A model generated the notes under the pieces. That model had not been told where the DNA came from. It was given only the letters and a program-made list of their open reading frames with translations, and did no database searches. A program made the translations under genes and the position numbers. Source: Azospirillaceae bacterium (GTDB lineage Bacteria > Pseudomonadota > Alphaproteobacteria > Azospirillales > Azospirillaceae). Taken from it: a stretch of DNA of 64,000 bases. Location: contig JARLIO010000024.1 in NCBI GenBank assembly GCA_031291675.1, positions 1-64,000 on the forward strand, in the 5' to 3' direction. Positions 46,178 to 55,642 of this stretch are shown one piece after another (position 1 is the first letter of the stretch; each line of letters begins with the position of its first letter).

Positions 46178-47114
46178 TCCGGCCGCGGTGGCGTGGCCCC
46201 GGGGATCGCCCGGGCCGGAAGCGGTGCGCCGGCGGGACGGCGATCTCCGCGACCGCGTGAGCGATCTTGTGGCTGAATCGCTGGAAGCGGAACTGCTGCT
46301 GACCCCGAAACCAGGTCTGGTGGACCAGCGCAACAGCGGCGCGCATCGCGATATGGATCTGGCGACCTTCATCGCCAGCGCCGCGACGCTCCGCCCCTGG
46401 TTTGCCGCATTCTTCGAACTTGGCGCCGATGGCGCGACGATCCCGGCGCCGGCATTTCTGGAACATATTCGGCCCTGTGGCCGGGACGCCGAACGTGCGA
46501 TGCGCGCCGCGACGCACGGCGTCAACACCCACAAAGGCAGCATCTTCGCCTTTGGCCTGGTGACCGCGGCGATCGGGCGTTTGTGGCACCGTACCGGTCG
46601 CTCTGACCGAGGCGCGGTGTGTCAGGAGGTTGCGGCGATGACCCGCGGGCTGGTTGCCCGGGAGCTGCAGGCGGCGGCGACCGCGGTGACGGCCGGCGAG
46701 CAGCTTTATCGCCGCCATGGATTGACCGGTGCGCGCGGCGAGGCCGCGTCGGGTTTCGCGACGGTGCGCGATGGCTCACTCCCGGTGCTCGAACAGGCGA
46801 TCGCCGCCGGTTGCGACCGGGAAACCGCGCTGCATGCGGCTTTCTTGTATCTTCTGGAACATAACCCCGATACCAATCTCGTGGCGCGCGGCGGTCTTGA
46901 GGGGCTGCAATACGCGCGCGGCGCGGCGCGGCGGTTGCGGCAACGTGGCGGTGTCGGTGCCGCTGGCTATATTGCGGCGCTGTGCGCGCTCGATGATGCT
47001 TTCATCACCCGCAATCTCAGTCCGGGCGGCAGTGCCGATCTGCTGGCCTTGACCTGGTTCCTGCATCGCCTGCCTGATCTGGCGCATCGGGCTTCGGGGT
47101 CTGATCGGTGTTGA
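46170..47114 (+). CDS. citG: Triphosphoribosyl-dephospho-CoA synthase CitG
   Basis: CitG makes the precursor of the citrate lyase prosthetic group from dephospho-CoA and ATP. The 314-residue protein has LLTPKPGLVDQRNSGAHRDM near 44-63, THGVNTHKGSIFAFGL near 113-128 and EHNPDTNLVARGGLEGLQYA near 230-249, the family signatures. ATG 46170 overlaps the citX stop; ATG 46152 is also in frame. It is the last gene of the operon. Confidence 0.94.
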   Translation: MFDPAAVAWPRGSPGPEAVRRRDGDLRDRVSDLVAESLEAELLLTPKPGLVDQRNSGAHRDMDLATFIASAATLRPWFAAFFELGADGATIPAPAFLEHIRPCGRDAERAMRAATHGVNTHKGSIFAFGLVTAAIGRLWHRTGRSDRGAVCQEVAAMTRGLVARELQAAATAVTAGEQLYRRHGLTGARGEAASGFATVRDGSLPVLEQAIAAGCDRETALHAAFLYLLEHNPDTNLVARGGLEGLQYARGAARRLRQRGGVGAAGYIAALCALDDAFITRNLSPGGSADLLALTWFLHRLPDLAHRASGSDRC

Positions 47115-47224
47115 AGCGAGGGAGATCGGCGCCTAGGCTGCAGTTGAGCGGATTTCCGTCATTGGGACGGGTCTGAGGATATCCTGATGAAACCTTGGCT
47201 TCGCCAGCAATTGCTGTTCCCCGG

Positions 47225-47818
47225 ATGATCACGACCCAGACCCGGCAGACATTGGAGGCTCTTGCCACCGCGGCGACACGGTTCGACCTGGTTCTGGTCC
47301 CTGGTTTCAAGGACAGCGGGCCAGACCATTGGCAGTCCCTATGGCAGAGCCAAAGCCCGGTGTTTCAGCGAATCGTCCAGCGGCGGTGGGATAATCCGGA
47401 TATTGAGCTGTGGATCGCCGCGATCCAGCGGCTGATCGCGGGCCGGGGTCGGCCGGCGCTGTTGATCGGCCATTCGCTCGGGGCGTTGGCCTCGAGTTGC
47501 CTTGCCGCGGACCGGCACCCGCTGGTTGCCGGTCTGATGCTCGTGGCACCGGCCGAGCCGGCGCGGTTCGAAGCCGAGGATCGCGTACCGCAGTGCCCGC
47601 TGGGCGTTCCCAGCGTGGTGGTGGCCAGCCGCAACGATTCGTTCATGGGCTTCCGCCGGGCGGAAAGCTGGGGCCGGCTGTGGGGTGCCGATCTCGTCGA
47701 TCTCGGTGATGCCGGTCATATCAATGCCGAGGCCGGGTTCGGCCCGTGGCGCCATGGCCTCGATATCGTCGTGCGTCTGGCGGCCCGGATCGACGGCGAC
47801 TGCCGCCGCGGTCCTTAA
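47225..47818 (+). CDS. RBBP9/YdeN-type alpha/beta serine hydrolase
   Basis: In the 197-residue hydrolase LVLVPGFKDSGPDHWQSLWQ near 23-42 is the family start. The nucleophile elbow GHSLGA is near 90-95, VVVASRNDSFMG near 137-148 supplies the Asp, and GDAGHINAEAGFGPW near 167-181 supplies the His. The substrate is unknown. The start is ATG 47225; an upstream TTG is less likely. It lies 110 bases after citG, before the rpsB promoter region. Confidence 0.88.
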   Translation: MITTQTRQTLEALATAATRFDLVLVPGFKDSGPDHWQSLWQSQSPVFQRIVQRRWDNPDIELWIAAIQRLIAGRGRPALLIGHSLGALASSCLAADRHPLVAGLMLVAPAEPARFEAEDRVPQCPLGVPSVVVASRNDSFMGFRRAESWGRLWGADLVDLGDAGHINAEAGFGPWRHGLDIVVRLAARIDGDCRRGP

Positions 47819-47928
47819 AGGGCCGAAGCCGGCGTCATGGCGTCATGCGGCGCCCTTGGCCGCTTGCGCAGCGCTGCCGTCCCGGCATCGCGCCTTCATG
47901 AGAATCGTTACGGGGGCCATTGGCGTGC

Positions 47929-47957
47929 TTGCAAACCCGGTTCGCGCGGGCTATCAA
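47929..47957 (+). promoter_or_regulatory. Candidate housekeeping promoter of rpsB
   Basis: TTGCAA (47929-47934) and TATCAA (47952-47957) are separated by 17 bases, each matching the consensus at four of six positions. Transcription from here would give a leader of about 155 bases before rpsB, room for autoregulation by S2. Confidence 0.45.
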
Positions 47958-48119
47958 AGGCGCCATCGCAAAACCACACGCGGGTTCGCGAGGTACCGTT
48001 ATGCCCTGCAGTCGGTCTTTGGCCGGCACGGGCCGGGCGGTGTCTTCGCTCCGGTGTTCGGGTTCCCTGGGACCTGAACCATACCCGCGGCGGATCAACC
48101 GGAAAAAAGGAAATTTTCC

Positions 48120-48929
48120 ATGACGATGCCAACCTTTACGATGCGCCAGCTTCTCGAAGCCGGCATTCACTTCGGTCACCACACCCGCCGTTGGGACCCG
48201 AAGATGCAGCATTACATCTTCGGTGTGCGCAATGGCGTTCACATCATCGATCTGGAACAGACGGTTCCGATGTTGCACCGGGCGATGGTCGCGGTGCGCG
48301 ACGTCGTGGCCGGCGGTGGCCGGGTGCTGTTCGTCGGCACCAAGCGTCAGGCGCAGGAGCGGGTGGCCGAGGCGGCGACCCGGTGCGGCCAGTACTATGT
48401 CAACCATCGTTGGCTCGGCGGCATGCTGACCAATTGGAAGACGATTTCGCAGTCGATCAAGCGCCTGCGCGAGATGGACGAGCGTCTCACCGAAGCCAGC
48501 CTGGGGTTGACCAAGAAGGAAACCCTCCAGCTGACGCGCGAGCGCGACAAGCTGGAGCGGGCGCTGGGCGGCATCAAGGAAATGGGCGGTCTGCCCGACG
48601 TGCTGTTCATCATCGACACCAACAAGGAAGCGATTGCGGTCCAGGAAGCCAACAAGTTGGGTATTCCGGTCGTGGCCGTGATCGATAGCAATTCCAATCC
48701 GGATGGCATCGCGTTCCCGATCCCGGGTAACGACGACGCTTTGCGGGCCATCGACACCTATTGTGATCTGATTTCGGGCGCGGTGCTCGACGGCTTGCAG
48801 GCCGAGATGGTGGCTTCCGGTATCGATATCGGCGATCAGGAAGAGGCACCGGTCGAACCGCTGGACGAAGAGGGTGCGGTCGAGGTTGTTGCCGAGGCCG
48901 ATCTGGGCGCGGTTCCGGCCGAGGCCTGA
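48120..48929 (+). CDS. rpsB: 30S ribosomal protein S2
   Basis: The 269-residue protein has the S2 signatures [20 protein letters not shown] near 8-27, [11 protein letters not shown] near 70-80, [17 protein letters not shown] near 93-109 and [20 protein letters not shown] near 160-179. An acidic C-terminal tail of about 35 residues is common in alphaproteobacteria. AAAAAAGGA lies eight bases before the ATG. It is first of the rpsB-tsf pair, separated from tsf by a hairpin with a short T run. Confidence 0.98.
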   Translation: MTMPTFTMRQLLEAGIHFGHHTRRWDPKMQHYIFGVRNGVHIIDLEQTVPMLHRAMVAVRDVVAGGGRVLFVGTKRQAQERVAEAATRCGQYYVNHRWLGGMLTNWKTISQSIKRLREMDERLTEASLGLTKKETLQLTRERDKLERALGGIKEMGGLPDVLFIIDTNKEAIAVQEANKLGIPVVAVIDSNSNPDGIAFPIPGNDDALRAIDTYCDLISGAVLDGLQAEMVASGIDIGDQEEAPVEPLDEEGAVEVVAEADLGAVPAEA

Positions 48930-48946
48930 GCCAGGTCTGTATTCAG

Positions 48947-48985
48947 GAAGGCAACCGCGGCGTTCGCGCCCGGCTGCCTTCTTTT
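48947..48985 (+). terminator. Hairpin with T4 between rpsB and tsf (attenuator-like)
   Basis: GAAGGCA (48947-48953) pairs with TGCCTTC (48975-48981), with a GC-rich inner part that can also pair, and TTTT follows. As a weak terminator it would lower tsf relative to rpsB transcription. Confidence 0.6.
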
Positions 48986-49027
48986 GGTGATAAATCGCAT
49001 TGTTTTTTGTCGGGAAAGAGGGCGAAC

Positions 49028-49954
49028 ATGGCCGAAATCACTGCTGCGCTTGTGAAAGAGCTGCGCGAGAAAACCGGCGCCGGAATGATGGATTGCAAGA
49101 AGGCCTTGACCGAAAGCGCCGGCGAGTTGGAAGTCGCGGTCGATTGGCTGCGTAAGAAAGGCCTCGCCGCCGCAGCCAAGCGCGCCGGCCGGATTGCCGC
49201 CGAGGGGCTGGTCGGTGTCGCGGTCAATGGAACCGCCGGTGCCGTCGTCGAGGTCAATTCCGAGACCGACTTCGTCGCCCGGAACGAGGCGTTCCAGGGC
49301 TTTGTCGTCGCGGTGGCCGAACTGGCGCTGGTCGGCGATGGCGAGATCGAAAGCCTGAAGCAGGCGGTGGTCCCCGGCAGCGGTCGGGCCGTTGCCGACG
49401 AAGTGACTCATCTGGTCGCGACGATCGGTGAACATATCAATGTGCGCCGCATTGCCCGGCTGAGTGTGAGCCAGGGCGTGGTCGCCAGTTACATTCACAG
49501 CGCGCTGATCCCGGGCGCGGGCAAGATCGGTGTGCTGGTTGCGCTGGAATCGGCGGCGTCGCCGGACCTTTTGCTGGAGTTGGGTCGGCAGATCGCAATG
49601 CATATCGCGGCCGCACGCCCCGATGCGTTGCGGATCGCCGATGTCGACAGCGCGGCGCTGGATCGGGAGCGCAATATCCTGAGCGAGCAGGCGCGGGCCA
49701 GCGGCAAGCCGGAAGCGATCATCGACAAGATGGTCGAGGGCCGGCTGCGCAAATATTACGAGGAAGTGGTCCTGCTGGAGCAGATCTACGTCGTCGATGG
49801 CGAGAGCAAGGTGCAGGCTGTGATCGACAAGGCGGCCAAGCAGGCCGGCACGCCGATCACCGCGACGGGTTTCGTCCGGTTTGCCCTGGGTGAGGGCATC
49901 GAGAAGGAACAGCAGGATTTCGCCGCGGAAGTCGCGGCCCAACTCGGCCACTGA
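49028..49954 (+). CDS. tsf: Elongation factor Ts
   Basis: This is the nucleotide-exchange factor for EF-Tu. The 308-residue protein has [20 protein letters not shown] near 6-25 (UBA-like domain), [13 protein letters not shown] near 77-89 (the TDFVARN motif contacting EF-Tu), and two core subdomains ending [13 protein letters not shown]. The start is ATG 49028 after AGAGGG. A strong terminator follows. Confidence 0.98.
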   Translation: MAEITAALVKELREKTGAGMMDCKKALTESAGELEVAVDWLRKKGLAAAAKRAGRIAAEGLVGVAVNGTAGAVVEVNSETDFVARNEAFQGFVVAVAELALVGDGEIESLKQAVVPGSGRAVADEVTHLVATIGEHINVRRIARLSVSQGVVASYIHSALIPGAGKIGVLVALESAASPDLLLELGRQIAMHIAAARPDALRIADVDSAALDRERNILSEQARASGKPEAIIDKMVEGRLRKYYEEVVLLEQIYVVDGESKVQAVIDKAAKQAGTPITATGFVRFALGEGIEKEQQDFAAEVAAQLGH

Positions 49955-49973
49955 GGTCGGGTGCAGTCTTGTC

Positions 49974-50004
49974 GGCGGGCGTCACCGGTTCCGTGACGCC
50001 CGCC
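49974..50004 (+). terminator. Strong intrinsic-type terminator after tsf
   Basis: A perfect 12-bp stem (49974-49985 with 49993-50004) has a 7-base loop and is followed by GTTCTGTTC. It ends the rpsB-tsf unit and separates it from pyrH. Confidence 0.75.
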
Positions 50005-50247
50005 GTTCTGTTCAGCGGTGCCGGTGATTGCGGGGTGATGCGCCATTACGCTGCGGTGTCAGGTGATGGCGGGGCCCGCGGCGGTGCCGGTTGCGCTGTA
50101 CCGTTGCCCGTGTTGCGGGATCGCCCGGTTCGGGCGGTCGCGTTTCCGTGGGCGCCGGTGGTCCGCTTTGACAAGCCTCGACGGTCGCGCTGAGAAAATT
50201 ATGGAAGATCGCGACGGCGACTTTCCTGATGGCAACGGAGACAGCGT

Positions 50248-50970
50248 ATGAAAACCGGTGGTTACCGTCGTGTGCTACTGAAGATTTCCGGTGAGGCCCT
50301 GATGGGCCGTCGAGAATTTGGCCTCGACCAGGAAACGGTGGAGCGTATCGCCGGCGAGGTCCGCTCGGTCGTCGAGATGGGGGTCCAGGTCAGTCTGGTG
50401 ATCGGCGGCGGCAACATTTTTCGCGGCGTTCAGGTCGCTGCGGCCGGAATGGAACGCGCCACCGCCGACTATATGGGCATGTTGGCCACGGTGATGAATT
50501 CGCTGTCGCTGCAGAGCGCGCTGGAACGGTTGGATGTCCCGACCCGGGTTCAGTCGGCCATCCCGATGGCGACGGTCTGTGAGCCCTATATCCGACGTCG
50601 CGCGGTGCGCCACATGGAAAAGGGTCGCGTCGTGATTTTCGCGGCGGGAACCGGCAATCCGTTCTTCACCACCGATACCGCGGCGGCGTTGCGCGCGTCG
50701 GAGATGGGATGCGACGCGCTGCTGAAGGGGACCAAGGTCGATGGCGTCTATTCGGCGGATCCGCAAAAAGTCCCCGATGCCGAACGCTACGAGGTGCTGA
50801 GCTATCTCGACGTGTTGGCCAACGACCTTCGGGTGATGGATGCCTCGGCGATTTCGCTGGCCCGCGAGAACAAAATCCCGATACTGGTGTTTTCGATCCA
50901 TACCGCCGGAGCGTTTGCCGAGGTCATGGCGGGCCGCGGCAGGTTCACGACGATTACTGAAGAGGGCTGA
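50248..50970 (+). CDS. pyrH: UMP kinase
   Basis: PyrH phosphorylates UMP and is the bacterial hexameric type. The 240-residue protein has [12 protein letters not shown] near 9-20, [10 protein letters not shown] near 51-60, [17 protein letters not shown] near 72-88, [17 protein letters not shown] near 134-150, and [17 protein letters not shown] near 158-174. The start is ATG 50248. About 240 bases upstream carry no recognised gene. It is followed by frr after 3 bases. Confidence 0.97.
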   Translation: MKTGGYRRVLLKISGEALMGRREFGLDQETVERIAGEVRSVVEMGVQVSLVIGGGNIFRGVQVAAAGMERATADYMGMLATVMNSLSLQSALERLDVPTRVQSAIPMATVCEPYIRRRAVRHMEKGRVVIFAAGTGNPFFTTDTAAALRASEMGCDALLKGTKVDGVYSADPQKVPDAERYEVLSYLDVLANDLRVMDASAISLARENKIPILVFSIHTAGAFAEVMAGRGRFTTITEEG

Positions 50971-50973
50971 ATT

Positions 50974-51531
50974 TTGGCCGAACCTGACATTAAGGACTTA
51001 AGCCGCCGCATGGATGGCGCCCTGGATACCTTGCGCAAGGAATTCGGTGGGTTGCGAACCGGCCGCGCTTCGGCGAGCCTCCTGGAACCGATCCAGGTCG
51101 AAGCCTATGGGTCCATGGTGCCGATCACCCAGGTCGGAAATATCGGCGTCCCCGAACCGCGCCTGATCACGGTGCAGGTCTGGGATCGCAGCATGGTCAA
51201 GGCGGTCGAGCGGGCGATCCGGGACTCCGGATTGGGCCTGAACCCCCAGCCCGACGGCCAGATCATCCGGGTTCCCATCCCGGATTTGAACCAGGAACGC
51301 CGTACCGAATTGTCCCGGATTGCCGCCAAATATGGCGAAAGCGCCCGTGTCGCCGTGCGCAATATTCGTCGCGATGGCATGGACATGCTCAAACGTTTGG
51401 AAAAAGGCGGCGACATCAGTCAGGATGAGCACAAATCCTGGTCCGAGAAGGTCCAGGCCCTGACCGATGGCCATATCAAGAAAATCGATGAGGCGGTCGC
51501 GGTCAAGGAAAAGGAAATCATGCAGGTCTGA
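50974..51531 (+). CDS. frr: Ribosome recycling factor
   Basis: RRF splits post-termination ribosomes with EF-G. In the 185-residue protein [20 protein letters not shown] near 24-43 and [16 protein letters not shown] near 103-118 are family signatures, and the C-terminal helix ends KEKEIMQV. Translation starts at TTG 50974, preceded by GAGGG. The gene sits between pyrH and uppS with gaps of 3 and 6 bases. Confidence 0.97.
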   Translation: MAEPDIKDLSRRMDGALDTLRKEFGGLRTGRASASLLEPIQVEAYGSMVPITQVGNIGVPEPRLITVQVWDRSMVKAVERAIRDSGLGLNPQPDGQIIRVPIPDLNQERRTELSRIAAKYGESARVAVRNIRRDGMDMLKRLEKGGDISQDEHKSWSEKVQALTDGHIKKIDEAVAVKEKEIMQV

Positions 51532-51537
51532 TGCCGG

Positions 51538-52284
51538 ATGACCGCGCTGATCCCCTGTCCGCCGGTTCCCGGCCCCCCGGTGCCCCGCCATATCGCCATC
51601 ATCATGGATGGCAATGGCCGATGGGCGAAAACCCGGGGGTTGCCGAGAACCGCCGGGCATCGCAAGGGTATGGAAGCGGTTCGTCGTACGATCATTGCCG
51701 CGCGGGAACTGGGGGTCACGGCCCTGACCCTTTATGGGTTCTCGTCGGAAAATTGGCGGCGGCCCGAGTCCGAAGTGACCAGTCTGATGCAACTGCTGCG
51801 CTTTTATCTGCGGAGCGAAATCAGTGAGTTGCACAAGAACGGGATCTGCCTTCGGGTGATCGGCGACCGGGCGCGGCTGTCGGAGGAAATCGTCACGCTG
51901 ATCGAACGTGCCGAGACGCTGACCCGCGACAACGACGCCTTCACGCTGATCATCGCCCTGAGCTATGGCAGCCGGCAGGAATTGACGGCCGTGGCGTGCC
52001 GGATCGCCGAAGCGGTCAAGGCCGGCCTGCTTGAGTTGGGCGCCATCGACGAGCAGTGTGTCACGGATCGTTTGTTCACGGCGGGGATCCCCGATCCCGA
52101 TCTGGTGATCCGTACCAGCGGCGAAATGCGCCTTAGTAACTTTCTTTTGTGGCAATCGGCCTATGCGGAATTGATTTTCCTGGATACGCTGTGGCCCGAC
52201 TTCACCAAGCGCGATCTGGAAAATGCCATTGAAGAGTTCCACCGACGCGACCGACGCTACGGCGCGACCGTCGAAAGCCGGTGA
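51538..52284 (+). CDS. uppS: Undecaprenyl diphosphate synthase
   Basis: This cis-prenyltransferase makes the C55 lipid carrier for peptidoglycan. The 248-residue protein has HIAIIMDGNGRWAKTRGLPR near 18-37 with the catalytic Asp, TLYGFSSENWRRP near 63-75, and DPDLVIRTSGEMRLSNFLLW near 189-208. The first residues are proline-rich. The 3' end overlaps cdsA by 62 bases. Confidence 0.97.
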   Translation: MTALIPCPPVPGPPVPRHIAIIMDGNGRWAKTRGLPRTAGHRKGMEAVRRTIIAARELGVTALTLYGFSSENWRRPESEVTSLMQLLRFYLRSEISELHKNGICLRVIGDRARLSEEIVTLIERAETLTRDNDAFTLIIALSYGSRQELTAVACRIAEAVKAGLLELGAIDEQCVTDRLFTAGIPDPDLVIRTSGEMRLSNFLLWQSAYAELIFLDTLWPDFTKRDLENAIEEFHRRDRRYGATVESR

Positions 52285-53098
52285 GATCGCGCGGAACCGT
52301 CGCGTTGGAAATCTCAGCCTGAGGATCCTGTCCTCGGTCGTGTTGGGACCGCTGGTGCTGATGGTCGTGGTTCACGGCGGGGTGGTGTTTCAAGGCTTGC
52401 TGGTCGCGGTTGCCCTGGTCAGTCTTTACGAATGGACGGTGCTGGTCGAACCCGGGGGGCGTTGGCCGGTTAAATTGGCCGGGTTTGGCGGCTTCGTCAT
52501 GGCGTTGGCCGGGGCGCTGATCTTCGGAACCGGGGGCGCCCTGGCCGGTATTGCTCTCGCGGCGGTCACGGCCGGCCTGGGCGGCCGGGCGGTCGGAGCG
52601 GAACATCCGCTGATGCTCGGCTTTGGTCCGCTCTATGTCGGCCTGGCGGCCCTGGCTTTGGCGTGGATTCGGGGGTCGGGGGGGGCGGCTCTGGTCCTGC
52701 TGGTCCTGCTGGCGGTCTGGGCAACCGATATTGGTGCCTATGCCTGTGGCCGGCTGATCGGCGGTCCGCGTCTGGCGCCGCGGATCAGCCCCAAAAAGAC
52801 CTGGGCCGGACTGGTGGGCGGGGCGTTCGCGGCGGCACTGGTGACCCTGACTTTCGCGTGGGCCTATGATGCCCGACAACCGGCGTGGGCGTTTTTGCTG
52901 GGTGTCGTTCTGGCGCTGGTCGAACAAGGGGGCGATCTGTTCGAATCCTGGGTGAAACGGCGCTATAACGTCAAGGACAGCGGCCAGTTGATCCCGGGGC
53001 ATGGCGGGTTGCTGGATCGGATCGATGGATTGCTGGCCGTCGCGCCGGTGTTTGCGTTATTCCACGAGGCGGTGGGGCCGTGGATTCTCTGGGGTTAG
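52223..53098 (+). CDS. cdsA: Phosphatidate cytidylyltransferase
   Basis: CdsA makes CDP-diacylglycerol from phosphatidate and CTP. In the 291-residue protein about eight membrane helices follow a charged N-terminus, and the CDP signature (SPKKTWAGLVGGAFAAAL near 190-207, then VKRRYNVKDSGQLIPGHGGL then LDRIDG near 244-269) is present. ATG 52223 is the only clear start in the frame and creates a 62-base overlap with uppS. The TAG stop coincides with the first bases of a palindromic repeat element. Confidence 0.95.
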   Translation: MPLKSSTDATDATARPSKAGEIARNRRVGNLSLRILSSVVLGPLVLMVVVHGGVVFQGLLVAVALVSLYEWTVLVEPGGRWPVKLAGFGGFVMALAGALIFGTGGALAGIALAAVTAGLGGRAVGAEHPLMLGFGPLYVGLAALALAWIRGSGGAALVLLVLLAVWATDIGAYACGRLIGGPRLAPRISPKKTWAGLVGGAFAAALVTLTFAWAYDARQPAWAFLLGVVLALVEQGGDLFESWVKRRYNVKDSGQLIPGHGGLLDRIDGLLAVAPVFALFHEAVGPWILWG

Positions 53099-53198
53099 AG
53101 CATTTTCCGACCAAGTGGGTTCCGGTTGGGCGTAGAAAATGCGACAAAACAACGATCTAGAGCTGTTTTCGATCCAACGTGATCGCAAACAGCTCTAG
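53096..53198. repeat. Alphaproteobacterial two-hairpin palindromic repeat element
   Basis: The element begins TAGAGCATTTTCCGACCAAG. GCATTTTC (53100-53107) pairs with GAAAATGC (53135-53142). A second palindrome pairs CTAGAGCTGTTT (53157-53168) with AAACAGCTCTAG (53187-53198), extended by CGATC/GATCG inside. TAGAGCATTTTC-type elements are dispersed in intergenic regions of many alphaproteobacteria. Its 5' end supplies the cdsA stop codon, and it fills most of the cdsA-dxr gap. Confidence 0.8.
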
Positions 53199-53233
53199 TC
53201 CGCGCCGTTGGTGAGGCTGAAGAAGCGTTGGGG

Positions 53234-54451
53234 ATGATGGTTTTAGCAAATTTGCACAGAGCGGCCGAGCCGGCGGTGGCGCCACGCCGGGTCACGGTCC
53301 TGGGGTCGACGGGGTCGGTGGGCTGCAACACGCTCGATGTCATGGCACATCACAAGGACCGCTTCGTTGTCGAAGCCCTGACGGCCGGACGCAATGTTGA
53401 CCGACTGGTCGAGCAGGCGATCGCCGTTCGGGCGCGCCTGGCGGTCATTGCCGATCCGGATGCCTACGACGCCCTGAAGGCCGGTTTGGCCGGTACCGGG
53501 ATCGAGGCCGCCGCCGGTCCGGCCGCCGTGGTCGAGGCGGCGCAGCGTCCCTCGGATTTTGTCATGGCGGCGATCGTTGGGGCGGCCGGGCTGGAGCCGA
53601 CTCTGGCGGCGACGCGACGGGGTGCCAAAGTCGCTTTTGCCAACAAGGAATGCCTGGTCTGTGCCGGCGCGCTGATGATGGCTCTGGTGCGGGACTCGGG
53701 TGCGACGCTGTTGCCGGTGGACAGCGAGCACAGCGCGATCTTCCAGGTGTTCGATTTCGACAAGCGGGCGGGCATTCGCCGGTTGATCCTGACCGCTTCG
53801 GGCGGGCCGTTCCGCCAATGGAGTCGCGAGGCGATGGTGGCGGTGACGCCACGGCAGGCCGTCGCCCACCCGACCTGGTCGATGGGGGCGAAGATTTCAG
53901 TCGACAGCGCCAGTATGATGAACAAGGGGCTTGAAATCATCGAGGCCCATCATCTGTTTGCGATGCCCGAGGACGCCATCGATGTCGTGGTTCATCCGCA
54001 GTCGGTGATCCACAGCATGGTCGAATATGTCGATGGTTCGGTGCTGGCGCAGATGGGGACGCCGGATATGCGAACCCCGATCGCCTTCGCCCTGGCGTGG
54101 CCGGGACGGATCGAGACCGCGGCGCAGCGGCTTGATCTGGCGCAATGCCGCGAATTGACCTTCGAGGCGCCCGATCCCGAGCGGTTTCCGGCCCTGCGCC
54201 TGGCGCGTGAGGCGTTGCGCGCGGGCGGTGGCGCCCCGACGATCCTGAATGCGGCCAACGAGATCGCGGTTCAGGCCTTTCTGACCGGGCGGATCGGCTT
54301 TCTTGGCATCGAACGGGTCGTCGAAGAGGCCTTGACCCGGTTGCCGCACGATGCGCCGGCCGATGTCGCCGAAGTTCGTCAAATTGATCTGGCAGCACGC
54401 CGCACCGCTGACCAGATTATAGCCACGCGGGTTGGTTCGATCGACGCGTGA
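53234..54451 (+). CDS. dxr: 1-deoxy-D-xylulose 5-phosphate reductoisomerase
   Basis: Dxr is the second step of the MEP isoprenoid pathway. The 405-residue protein has the NADPH-binding [17 protein letters not shown] near 20-36, [12 protein letters not shown] near 136-147, metal-binding [11 protein letters not shown] near 159-169, and [20 protein letters not shown] near 213-232. GGGG precedes ATG 53234/53237; the exact codon is uncertain. It is preceded by the palindromic repeat. Confidence 0.96.
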   Translation: MMVLANLHRAAEPAVAPRRVTVLGSTGSVGCNTLDVMAHHKDRFVVEALTAGRNVDRLVEQAIAVRARLAVIADPDAYDALKAGLAGTGIEAAAGPAAVVEAAQRPSDFVMAAIVGAAGLEPTLAATRRGAKVAFANKECLVCAGALMMALVRDSGATLLPVDSEHSAIFQVFDFDKRAGIRRLILTASGGPFRQWSREAMVAVTPRQAVAHPTWSMGAKISVDSASMMNKGLEIIEAHHLFAMPEDAIDVVVHPQSVIHSMVEYVDGSVLAQMGTPDMRTPIAFALAWPGRIETAAQRLDLAQCRELTFEAPDPERFPALRLAREALRAGGGAPTILNAANEIAVQAFLTGRIGFLGIERVVEEALTRLPHDAPADVAEVRQIDLAARRTADQIIATRVGSIDA

Positions 54452-54482
54452 TCGATTCAGGTTTGCAATAAGGTTGGTCAGC

Positions 54483-55616
54483 ATGGGTTTTCTTGGCGGC
54501 GTGGGAAGTTACCTGGTTCCGTTTCTGGTGGTCCTCACGGTTCTCGTGTTCGTCCACGAGTTGGGGCACTACCTGGTCGCGCGGTGGGCCGGCATCCAAA
54601 TCAACGTGTTTTCGATCGGCTTCGGGCCCGAGCTGTTTGGGTTCAACGATCGCCGTGGAACGCGCTGGCGGCTGTCGGCGTTTCCCATCGGCGGCTATGT
54701 CCAGATGTTCGGTGATCAGGACGCTGCCAGCACGCCGGGAGCGGCCGTTGCGACAATGACCCCGGAGGAAAGGGCGGTGTCGCTGTTCCACCAACCCTTG
54801 GCTTGGCGCGCCGCGGTCAGTGTTGCCGGACCGGCGGCCAACTTCATCTTTTCGCTCGTTGTGCTGGCCTTGCTGTTCACGTTCGTCGGTGAGCCGTTCA
54901 CGCCGGCCAGCGTCGGGTCGATCCAGCCGGGCAGCGCCGCCGAGGCCGCGGGGATGCGGCCGGGTGATCTGTTCGTCGAAATCAACGGTCGGCCCATCGA
55001 ACGGTTCGAGGATGTCCAACAGATTGTTCGCGACCACGCCGGTGTCGCCCTGTCGGTCGTCATGCTGCGCGATGGCCAGCGCGTTTCGCTGACGGCGACT
55101 CCGAAGATGACGGACACGACCGATCGTTTCGGTCATGTCTATCATATCGGGTTGCTCGGAGTCGGTGGGGCCAGTGCGGTTTTTGTCACAAGGGACCCGG
55201 CGACGGCGCTGTGGGAGGCTGGACGTAACACCGTGCACCTGACCGTAGGGATCCTCGACACCGTCGGTCAGGTGATCAGCGGCTCGCGCAGCACCGAGGA
55301 GTTCGGTGGACCGCTGCGGATCGCCCAGATGTCTGGTGAGGTGGCGCAGAATGGCATCACATCGCTGATCTATTTCATGGCCGTCCTGTCTGTCAATCTG
55401 GGATTGATCAATCTGTTCCCAATACCGATTTTAGATGGTGGCCATCTTCTGTTCTACGCGATCGAAGCCGTGTGCGGCAAACCGCTGGGGCTGAGAGCCC
55501 AAGAATATGGTTTTCGCATTGGCTTGGCGCTGGTATTAACGCTGATGATTTTCGTCACGTGGAATGACTTGGTTCAGCTTCATGTGGTGGCATTCTTTCG
55601 CGATCTGATTTCCTGA
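54483..55616 (+). CDS. rseP: RIP-type site-2 metalloprotease RseP
   Basis: This intramembrane zinc protease cleaves anti-sigma factors and remnant signal peptides. The 377-residue protein has zinc-binding HELGHYLVARW near 24-34 in the first membrane helix, one PDZ domain (about 130-205, SIQPGSAAEAAGMRPGDLFV), and INLFPIPILDGGHLLF near 311-326, which supplies the third ligand. A single PDZ domain differs from the two of E. coli RseP and is common in alphaproteobacteria. It is followed by bamA after 26 bases. Confidence 0.95.
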   Translation: MGFLGGVGSYLVPFLVVLTVLVFVHELGHYLVARWAGIQINVFSIGFGPELFGFNDRRGTRWRLSAFPIGGYVQMFGDQDAASTPGAAVATMTPEERAVSLFHQPLAWRAAVSVAGPAANFIFSLVVLALLFTFVGEPFTPASVGSIQPGSAAEAAGMRPGDLFVEINGRPIERFEDVQQIVRDHAGVALSVVMLRDGQRVSLTATPKMTDTTDRFGHVYHIGLLGVGGASAVFVTRDPATALWEAGRNTVHLTVGILDTVGQVISGSRSTEEFGGPLRIAQMSGEVAQNGITSLIYFMAVLSVNLGLINLFPIPILDGGHLLFYAIEAVCGKPLGLRAQEYGFRIGLALVLTLMIFVTWNDLVQLHVVAFFRDLIS

Positions 55617-55642
55617 TCGTTGCTGAAAATCCGGGGGTCTCT

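Noticed and set aside
50063-50251. Small ORF with CPCCG before pyrH
   Set aside because: No second cysteine pair, no ribosome site and no homology recognised.
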